From positions 808-64,807 of the forward strand of contig RXIC02000415.1 in assembly GCA_003952965.2 (NCBI GenBank): a stretch of 64,000 nt of DNA. Reading direction: 5' to 3'. Every line of letters starts with the position of its first letter. Within the stretch, counting starts at the first letter, position 1. The notes under the pieces are model-generated. The model worked only from the letters and a program-made list of their open reading frames with translations, was not told the DNA's origin and did no database searches. This DNA is from Morella rubra (lineage: Eukaryota; Streptophyta; Magnoliopsida; Fagales; Myricaceae). Both the position numbers and the translations under genes were made by a program. Below are positions 56,092 through 64,000 of this stretch, piece after piece.

Positions 56092-57510
56092 CACTAGTAG
56101 GAAATTAGGTTTTAGTGACGAAATTCTCAATGACGAAATTCGTTTGTCATTAAAAGTTTATTTTTAGTGACGAAATGCTATTTTCGTCACTAAAAAAGGG
56201 TTTTTCGTGACAAAACTAATTTTCATCATCAATTTTGTCACTAAAGGTTTTATTTGTGATGAAATAAAATTGTCATCACTGAAAAGTTAATTTTTTGGTG
56301 ACGAAAAGTTTTGTCACACGTCGATCGATCGGTTATCAACAAACACATGGCTTTGACAACCGATCGATCGTTCACAGGAAACTGATCAATCAGTTAGAGT
56401 AACCATCAGCAAATGTGAATCGTCAATCGATCGGTAAGCGAAACAATGAATTAATTGAAGACACAATGATCAGTTACAGTTATCGATCAGTCACCTATAC
56501 GACGAATGAGTGATTGCCACGTTTTACAAATAATCGATCGATCGGTAAGTGTAACCGTCAATTTTTTCGAATCGTCGTTCAATCACTGGGTGAGCTATCG
56601 ATCATCATTTCAACGAATGGCATGATGCCATGTGTTATAATTATAGCAATCGATCGTCACGTGACTACTGATCGATCAGTGCGAAGGATTATATGAAACA
56701 GCTGATGTCATTTTTACCGATTATCTCTCCACAAAATCTCTCGAATCCTCTCAAATTTCAAGGAGCCATTTTATGCTGCATTGTCCTCCAAAGTGCGTGG
56801 AATCTTCCATCATTATCTTCTACATCAAAGGTACGTACTTATATTGTTTTTAAAGCGATATTAAGCGGTCGTAAGTGAGTTTTTAGTCTATATTTTTTAA
56901 TTTGCTATATCATCCATTTAGGTCTGTAAAATGTATTTATTTTATTTTTTATGTATGTTTTAAGAGTTTAGGATTGTTTTGAATCAGTTTGGGGTGATTT
57001 TGGGCTTGTTTTAGGGTTTTGTAACGTCTGTGTGTTTTCGTTCCCGTACCGATCGATCACCTTCGTAGGCGATCGATCGCTTTGTATATGTTGAGTCCAA
57101 TGATCGATCAGTTAAATTAACTCATTGATCGTTGTATTTGATTAGAAACCGATTGATGGTTTACCGAGCGATCGATCGATCCATCTAAAATGTGCGTTTA
57201 TATGTAAGACCGATCGATTGTTTATTGTGACGATCGATCCGTATATTATGCTGTGCGTTTTAGAATTAGTGATTGATTGATCGCTTACACCTAAGCGATC
57301 GTTGTGAAGCGCAGTGTTTTTATTAACGAGTGATCAATCTTCTTCGTGGCGATCGATCACTTAGTGATATTGTGCATTTTGTTGCATGGACGATCGATCA
57401 TCTGTGCATTGAAACGCATCATCTTACCAATCGTGTTCGATCGGTCAAATTGAATGATCGATCACCATCCCACGAATTGATCGCTGAGGTATTACCGATC
57501 GATCGTTGAG
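56092..57510 (+). mobile_element. CACTA family A, older left-end copy
   Basis: Starts CACTAGTAGGAAATTAGG and continues TTTTAGTGACGAAATTC, like 38364. It follows the same order through the GTGACGAAA block, the CGATCGATCG region and the leader (TTTTTACCGATTATCTCTCC, then GGTACGTACTTATATTG), up to about 39600 of the full copy. Then an LTR begins. Many GATCGATCG cores read GATCAATCAG, TGATCGATCA or similar. No genes are present. Confidence 0.88.
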
Positions 57511-59810
57511 GTATTACTGGACTGTGAAGATCTCAAGCATTGTATTATAGTAATGGACACAGCTAATAAATTGAGGTTACGGCCTATGGGAAGATTGACA
57601 AAGCAACAAGATACTAAGCAAAACACACGAAGGACCTTTTATTAATACTGAGGTATTACGAAAGAGGACCCATTGATGAGAATGCAAGATGTCATATTTT
57701 TCTCCCTTAATGTTTAGTCCTTTATACTTATTTGGTGCCTAAATATACTCATTATTCTTATGTTTTGATTTAGGATACAAATGGAGGCATTAAATGCAAA
57801 ACGAAGTTAATTGGGCAATTTTGGACAGTTTCGACACTGTTTGTAATCGGGGCGTAAATCTCTCATCCAAGCTCTGATTGAGATGATTCAAGATGATATG
57901 GAACAGCAAGAAAACTATCTACAACTTTTATGTTTTGTGTTTTAAGTGATACTGATTGCATGATGGACGAAATCGGGCTTGAAGTTACGTCACCTGCACC
58001 GTTGACATTCTGGAATATTCCATAGATTGCAATCTTGATATGCGGATCTGACTTGTTAATTTTGGGAAGTTTCCAGACCTGGTGCACGAAAATTCCAGAG
58101 GAAGGCACCACTTTCTTAGTTTTATTAGGTCTCTATTTTATTTTTAATATTTTCCTTCAATAGGGAGATTTGGATATTGTCATAGTTTTATAATATATTG
58201 GAGAGATTGGCTAGGGTTGCAAGAGGGGTAATGAACGTGTAAGGCAGCTATCAAACTTCTGAACTAGCCGCCTCTCTCTCCCCTCTCTTCTAACTTCTCC
58301 TTCGAGTTTTCTTCATGGCCCTGTGTGGCTAAACTTTTATACTTGGTCGAAGGGAAACGGAAGCCTTGGAATCAGTGAAACTGTGAGATCTAATTTATTT
58401 TCATTGTTCAATTTATGCTTTGAGTATTGGATGTTCTTCTATGCCTATTTTCATGGTTGTCTCGTCAGAAATCATTAGATCTTAGGAAGAATGAACGACT
58501 AAAATAAATGCAACCGCTTGTGTTTGTGTTGTTTAGCTTCATCGATCTCTCTAATTCTTAAGGCTGCCGCTCGATTAAACCTTTAGCGCTTGTCTTGGGT
58601 TATTTAGTAGTTAGGGTTAATTAGATTGCTTGTTGTCTAATTAATTGCGACTAAGGAGAGATAGAAAAATAGTTCCAGCAGTGAATATTCAAAGTGTGAA
58701 TTGATATATATTTGCATTGATGATTAGTTGTAAAATTCCGATGGTGGGTGTTAACCTAGACCAAGGTTTGTTCTTTTGATTGATTTCGATACTTTCATTC
58801 GAATTTTTCCTTAGTTGTTTTTCTTAAAAAAAATTTCATTATACTCAAACCACCACCCCCCCATCCTTGTTCACGTAGCATAAAACTAGGCTAGATACTC
58901 CCTGTGGGAACGATCCTTACTCGTACCACTACATGTATTTTTAGGAGTATAGGTTTTATTAATTTGGTTGCCTATGATAGCACACCACCCGCTTTCTATA
59001 ATGTACATACTAAAAAGTAAACTGCAGCGGAAAACTAAGAAAACATAAAATGAAGATCTCTAATCTTCATCATCAGTGTCATCCAAGTCTGAGATGTTGA
59101 TGTAATTATCTGAGTACAGAGTGATCCATCTATGTCCTCGTCCCTCTATTAGGACATCTAGGTCACATGTGACATACACACAGAAAGTCAGCTCTAGAGT
59201 GATAAAGCCATGTTGAATGGCTTTGGCGAACTCACCTAAATAAACCTCAGAAATCTGCTAAAGAAATATTTAACAAACAACGGTGAGTCAAAATGACTTA
59301 GTAAAGCCAGCGGTTAGTACAACAGAATAGCAGAGAGAATAAAAGATATTGAAGAAACTTGTTCAACAATAAAATCTCAACAGAAGAAGAAAGTAAATGA
59401 AAAGACTCAGTTTTCTCAAACATGATCTTTTTCTTTTTCCATTTCAATCACCACTACTCTCACTCCCAGAGTGAATCACATGGCCAGAGTGACGGGTTAC
59501 AAGTAACCTTCTATATCTTTGCAGTAGTACTCCCAGAGCACAATACGGCCTCAAACTCCCAGAGTGAGTTATGCTAACAAAGGATCTTTCCGCGTTAGAC
59601 GGAGAGGCTAGAATGTCACAACAATTGAACACATCCTCTTGTGCATAGTATTACGTTAAGTATGCATGTCTCATGTCAACGCCTATACATATCATTCATG
59701 ATATGCAACACCTTAACCATACTTAAACATCATAATATTCCTTTCCAACGTACAAGTTAAGTATGCATGTCTCATATCAACGCCCATACATCTCATTTCT
59801 AATATGCAAG
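57511..59810 (-). mobile_element. Long LTR (same family as 52261), minus strand, truncated
   Basis: Reverse complement of much of the 52261-54557 LTR: the start parallels its end, the CGGTGAGTCAAAATGACT palindrome is at 59281, and the ACTCCCAGAGTGA / AAAGGATCTTTCCGCGT segment (59463-59595) matches about 53800-53935. It is interrupted by another LTR (57674-58987) and cut at 59810 by the Copia element. Its remainder, if any, lies outside the window. Confidence 0.8.
57674..58987 (+). mobile_element. Nested LTR, about 1.3 kb, probably Gypsy
   Basis: Splits the older LTR between GAGGACC and CTTTCTATAATG, which are adjacent in the intact copy (reverse complement of 54378-54405). Begins TGATGAGAATGC and ends GATAGCACACCA. 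The phrase CCCTGTGGGAACGATCCTTACTCG at 58900 is common near the 3' end of Tat/Athila-type LTRs, suggesting plus orientation. Flanking pentamers match only partly (CCCAT/CCCGC). No interior, so a solo LTR. No gene seen. Confidence 0.65.
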
Positions 59811-60360
59811 TGTTGGATCACGAGGTCGCAGCGGACAGGATCGTTGAAACAAAGCAGCCCAAGCGTTCTGCCTCCTTCAGAGCCACGCAAACAGCTTTGA
59901 GAGAGATTTTAGAGAGAGAAATCATAGAGAGAGAAATTCTCATGTGAAAATGAATTCTCGTTTCTCAAATGAGTTTCTGAGCTATTTATAATGGCTGGCT
60001 CAGAACTCAACTGTGCTATAGCGTGGGATCTTTAGTGATCTCCTATCTCGGCCGTAGGATCATCATGAAAAAATCTTTTTCATTAACTCCTTATATTCTG
60101 TAATCCGAATTTATAGGCTTCTACAAATTGTGGTCATATCCATTAACATATCACAATTGACCCCCGAGATAATGAGATTGTTCTTGTGAAATCCCTTTTG
60201 TTAACAATTATACGCTTATTTATCCTTCCTCCATACTATATTCCACATGAGCTAATAGGACTGGAATAATATCACCGATTAGGTCCCTAGCTCGTATAAT
60301 TCTTAATTTTAAGTCTGTACCTAGTTGGACTTCCATGATTGGTTTTGAGGGCATCTAACA
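59811..60360 (-). repeat. 3' LTR of the Tork-like Copia
   Basis: 550 bp, starting TGTTGGATCACGAGG and ending GAGGGCATCTAACA. The next bases ATCTCCCACTTGCACTC are the complement of the purine tract GAGTGCAAGTGGGAGAT. A TATA-like AGCTATTTATAATGG is near 59970. Confidence 0.9.
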
Positions 60361-60375
60361 ATCTCCCACTTGCAC

Positions 60376-61071
60376 TCAGAACCAATCAGACATGTACTTG
60401 ACACCCATAGACTCTAAATGCTTCTCAAACACTTTCTGAGTCAACGGTTTAGTGAATGGGTCTGCAATCCTTTTAGTTGATGCTATTTTAGCCATCACTA
60501 CATCACCCCGACTCACAATGTCCTGAATAAGATTAAATCCTTTTTCTATGTGTTTTGTCCTTTGATGAGCCCTAGGTTCCACCGCCTGTGCTATAGCACA
60601 TTGTTATCACAATAAATGGTGATCGGAGACTCAATCGAAGGGACAACCTCAAGCTCTTTTATGAATTTTCGTATCCACACAGCTTCCTTTGTAGCTTTGC
60701 TGGCAGCAACATATTCTGCCTCAGTGGTGGAGTCAGCAGTTGTGTTCTGCTTAAAACTTCTCCAACTCACTACTCCTTTACCCAATGTAAACACAAATCC
60801 AGATGTAGATCTTCTATCATCAACATCTAATTGAAAATCTGAATCTGTGTATCCCTAGGACAGTTAGCATATCCTCTCCACCACACACTAGACAATAGTG
60901 TTTGGTTCTTCTCAAGTATTTGAGAACATGCTTGACTGCTTTCCAGTGCTCAGGGCCTGGGTCTGATTGATATCTACTCACAACACTAACTGCATGACTG
61001 ATATCTGGCCTTGTACAGAGCATTGCATACATGAGGCTTCCTACAACAGAGGCATAAGGAAACTTCCTCAT
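60376..61071 (-). pseudogene. Copia RNase H piece
   Basis: Reads YASVVGSLMYAMLCTRPDIS, then VSRYQSDPGPEHWKAVKHVL, WRSFKQNTTADSTTEAEYVA (RNase H core) and a tail with HIEKGFNLIQDIV and PFTKPLTQKVFEKHL. RNase H removes RNA from the RNA-DNA hybrid during reverse transcription. Ty1/Copia, broken. Confidence 0.85.
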
Positions 61072-61082
61072 CTTATCTCTCT

Positions 61083-61890
61083 CTTCCTCTGTCTTAGAGA
61101 CATCTTCTTGGAGAGATGAATATTATGCCTAAAGGGTAAAAAACCTTTCTTGGCATCCTGCATGCTATATCGTGCCAATATCTTGTCAATGTAGTGGGCC
61201 TGTGAAAGCCTAAAAGCCTCTTTTCTCAGTTTCTAAACACTTTGATCCCGAGAATGTAGGATGCTTCCCCGAGGTCTTTTATTGAAAAATGGTTCGCTAA
61301 CCATACTTTCACTGATGACATTGCACCGATGTCATTCCCATGAGTAGAATATCGTCAACATAAAGAATAAGGAACATTACTGAACTCCCACTAATCCTCT
61401 TGTAAACACAAGATTCATCTATGTTTTGTGAGAAACCAAACGATTTGATCATCTCATCAAAACGGATGTTCCAGCAACGTGATGCCTGTTTTAGTCCATA
61501 AATGGATTTGTTCAGTTTGCACACTTTAGATTCTTGTCCAGGAGAAAAGAAACCTTCAGGTTGTTCCATATAAATCTCCTCTTGGATGTACCCATTCAAA
61601 AATGCGGTTTTCACATCCATCTGCCAAATCTCATAATCATAATGAGCGGCGACTGACAATAGGATTCTAATGGACTTCATCATAGCTACTGGTGAAAAGT
61701 TTCCTCATAGTCAATACCATGTTTTTGAGTATAACCTTTCGCAACCAGTCTAGCTTTGAAGGTCTCTACCTCTCCAGTAGGTCCTCGTTTTCTTTTGAAC
61801 ACCCATTTACAACCTATAGGCTTAATGCCTTCTGGTTGATCAACAAGGGTCTAGATCTCTTTGGAGTACATGGAGTCCATTTCTGATTCC
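61083..61890 (-). pseudogene. Copia reverse transcriptase piece
   Basis: Reads IWQMDVKTAFLNGYIQEEIY, EQPEGF, VCKLNKSIYGLKQASRCWN and FLILYVDDILLMG, with the YVDD active site. The N-terminal part ([15 protein letters not shown] type) lies upstream to about 61890. It synthesises element DNA. Ty1/Copia, Tork-like, broken. Confidence 0.88.
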
Positions 61891-62082
61891 ATTGCTATCT
61901 TCCAGTGTGCTGCATCTTTGTCACTGATAGCCTCTTGGTAAGTATATGGATCATCATCCAACCCCTCCGATTGCATTTGATAAATCTCATTTATCATGCC
62001 ATATCTGATGGAGGTTCACTAATTCTTTTACTGTGTCGAGGCTCTTGTGTTCTGAATTTTTCAGACTCATCAGTGGGTTCAG

Positions 62083-62912
62083 TTAATCCCTTTCCTTAAT
62101 CTTATCTGCCACAGTTTCTGGTTCAGCTGATTGTTCGTCAAGAACAATCTTGCTTTTCCCATCACTTAGGCTGTACTCATCTTCCAGGAATATCGCATTC
62201 CTACTAACAATTACCTTTTGATCCTTTTGGTTATAAAAGTAATAACCAGTTGCTCTTTTGGGGTAACCCACAAACAAACATTTTCAGTCCTTGACTCTAG
62301 CTTCCCCACGTCAAACTTTTTGACGTGAGCTGGGCATCCCCATACTCTCAAGTGTTTCAGACTTGGCTTTTTGCCAGTCCATAACTCATATGGAGTATTA
62401 GGAACGGACTTAGTGGGTATCCTGTTTAGAATATAAACAGCTGTCTCTAAGGCATAACCCCAAAAATAAACAGGTAATTGTGACATGCTCATCATTGACC
62501 GAACCATATCTAATAGTGTTCAGTTTCTTCTTTCTGCAACACCATTATGTTGTGGCGTAGCAAGGGGAGTCAACTGAGATATGATGCCTTTCTCTCTGAG
62601 ATGAGTTTGAAAATCCTCTGAGAGATATTCGCCTCCTCTATCAGATTGGAGTATCTTAATACTCCTTTCCAGTTGATTCTCAACTTCACTCTGAAATTCT
62701 TTGAACTTTTCAAAGGATTCAAACTTGTGTTTCATCAGGTATATATAACCATACCTGGAATAATCATCAATGAAAGTGATGAAATATGAGAACCCTCCTC
62801 TGGCTATGTGGTTAAAAGGACCACATACATCAGTGTGAACCAACTCTAACAACTTTGTGGCTCTAGTTCCTTTTCCTTTAAAAGTTTCTTGGTCATCTTT
62901 CCTTGCAAGCAA
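62083..62912 (-). pseudogene. Copia integrase piece
   Basis: Reads LVHTDVCGPFNHIARGGF, TFIDDYSRYGYIYLMKHKF, ILQSDRGGEYLS and TPQHNGVAERRN, carrying the DDE-core signatures. The C-terminal part follows ([40 protein letters not shown]). It inserts element DNA. Ty1/Copia, broken. Confidence 0.88.
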
Positions 62913-63261
62913 GACTCACATAGTGGGTAGGGCTCAATCTTCAAAAGGTCTAATGGCCCATCCCTTACTAATCTGTTGATCCTATCCATATTAGCATGAC
63001 CAAGTCTTAGATGCCACAAGTAAGTGGGATTGACATCCCTCTTCCTCTTGAGAGTTTTCACACTAGTAGCATTATTCTCTCTATTATCCCCATTTTTAGA
63101 ATGACTTCCCCTTCATCTAGTCTTCGAGTTTCTTTAAACCCTTGCAACATATTGCAGATATGAGACGTTGTGCCTGAATCGACACACCATGAATTTAATG
63201 GACCATCTATTAAATTCATTTCAATGACAAGCATACCTTCAACAGGTTTCTTTTGCTTCAA
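62913..63261 (-). pseudogene. Copia protease and GAG-pre-integrase piece
   Basis: WCVDSGTTSHICN contains the aspartic-protease DSG. LWHLRLGHANMDRINRLVRD and CESCLQGKMTKKLLK form the HHCC zinc region before integrase. Ty1/Copia, broken. Confidence 0.85.
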
Positions 63262-63994
63262 AGAAGCAAGATATACGCGGCAATTCCTTTTCCAATGACC
63301 TGGTTTGCCGCAGTGGAAACAATTTCCTTAGCCTTTTTATCTGGCTCGCTCTTGTCCTCCTTCTTTGCCTTTGAGCTAGGCTGAGACTTCTTCTTTTTCT
63401 TAAATTTCTTGCCTTTGGGTTTAATTCCAGAGGCAGAGCTGCCTTTTGACTTGTCCATTATCATCAGAGAACCTTTCTCCTTTTTGATAAGTTCTTCAGC
63501 TGCTTGCAACATATTGAGCAGTTCTGACAAAGTCACAAGCATCTTGTTCATATTATAATTTAATACAAACTGGTTGAACGATTCAGGCAGAGATGCCAAT
63601 ACCGCTCCAACCTTGGTCTCGCCGTCAATTTCTGCGCCTAGTGTCTCCAGTTCTGTGATGAAAGATATCATCTTCAGGACATGTTCCCAACTGGTGCACC
63701 TTCCACCATTTTGGTAGTCATCAGCAGTTTCATAACTTGCTGGCGTGCAGAACGACTTTGCTCTCCGAATAGCTCTTGGAGATATACAAGTATCTCTTTA
63801 GTTGTTGCTATGTACTTGCATTGCTTTTGCAATAAGTTGGACATAGATGCCAACATATAACAACGAGCTAATTCATCCGCCTCATGCCATTTTTCAAAAA
63901 CAACTCTTTGTTCTTGAGTAGCATCGGCTAAGGCAAGCTGAGGAGTCTCCTCTCTGAGGACATGAGCTATTTTATCCACAGTGAGTACTATCAT
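63258..63994 (-). pseudogene. Copia Gag piece
   Basis: Capsid-type wording: WHEADELARCYMLASMSNLL, SARQQVMKLLMTTKMVEGAP, then ISFITELETLGAEIDGETK and LASLPESFNQFVLNYNMNK. A Lys/Ser-rich basic tail follows (KPKGKKFKKKKKSQPSSKAK). A CCHC knuckle appears reduced to a remnant around 63280-63310. Gag builds the particle. Broken fossil with the start near or beyond the window end. Confidence 0.85.
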
Positions 63995-64000
63995 AAGATT

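Larger units (their letters stand above)
59811..64000 (-). mobile_element. Copia element, Tork-like, minus strand, runs off the window
   Basis: The 3' LTR (59811-60360) with TGTTGGAT/ATCTAACA ends is followed on the minus strand by purine tract, RNase H, RT, integrase, protease and gag, a normal Ty1/Copia order. The 5' LTR is outside the window. It is the same family as 27176-32415 but much better preserved and hence younger. A few coding breaks are visible. It cuts an older LTR at 59810. Confidence 0.9.

Noticed and set aside
1-64000. tRNA or rRNA genes
   Set aside because: Only primer-site complements to tRNA-iMet were seen (35356-35367, and a degenerate one near 31920). No cloverleaf or rRNA core was recognised by eye.

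Overview
The window is plant nuclear DNA, almost certainly a eudicot, but I cannot name the species. Evidence: En/Spm (CACTA) transposons with spliced genes and TNPD/TNPA domains unique to plants, Ty1/Copia and Ty3/Gypsy elements with a tRNA-iMet type primer site, a wall-associated-kinase-like (WAK) host gene with GT-AG introns, AT-rich spacers and CT/CTT microsatellites. I saw no rRNA, tRNA or CRISPR. No host gene looks intact. This is a repeat-dense accessory stretch made of elements nested in one another.

Layout. 1-898 is the reversed end of a CACTA element (family A, marked by CGATCGATCG repeats). 1246-1540 is a Copia gag scrap. 1542-4216 is a second CACTA family (family B, TTTTGGGACGG and TTCGAACG repeats), interrupted by a 3.4-kb long LTR (4217-7582, exact 5-bp target duplication ATTAT). 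8247-12735 is a Copia element with SIRE-like gag wording and exact target duplication CAAAC. 13560-19447 is decayed CACTA-B with a partial Gypsy inside it (15148-18622).

19525-26800 is the only host-gene area. It holds a decayed tandem WAK-like cluster: a promoter/leader fragment, one near full-length but frameshifted receptor-kinase pseudogene (22959-26022) and a truncated first exon. Two long foldback elements lie in it, one just upstream of the main pseudogene.

27176-32415 is a broken Copia (Tork-like, minus strand). 32541-51368 is a three-level nest: a long LTR split by a Gypsy element (34734-50010), which is itself split by a full-length CACTA-A transposon of 10.7 kb (38364-49080) with TTT target duplication, TNPD, TNPA and an extra upstream gene. 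51389-55312 is another partial Gypsy carrying its own long-LTR insertion. It ends against CACTA-B TNPA sequence. 56092-57510 is an older CACTA-A copy, followed by a long LTR containing another LTR, and the window closes inside a Copia (Tork-like, minus strand, 59811 to beyond 64000).

The most informative object is the 38364-49080 CACTA element. It has palindromic CGATCGATCG arrays confined to its non-coding parts, a perfect 21-bp hairpin at its left terminus and a near-perfect one at its right, and a third gene that is not part of the classic En/Spm pair. Older copies of the same ends at 1-898 and 56092-57510 show the repeats eroding, mostly at CG sites.
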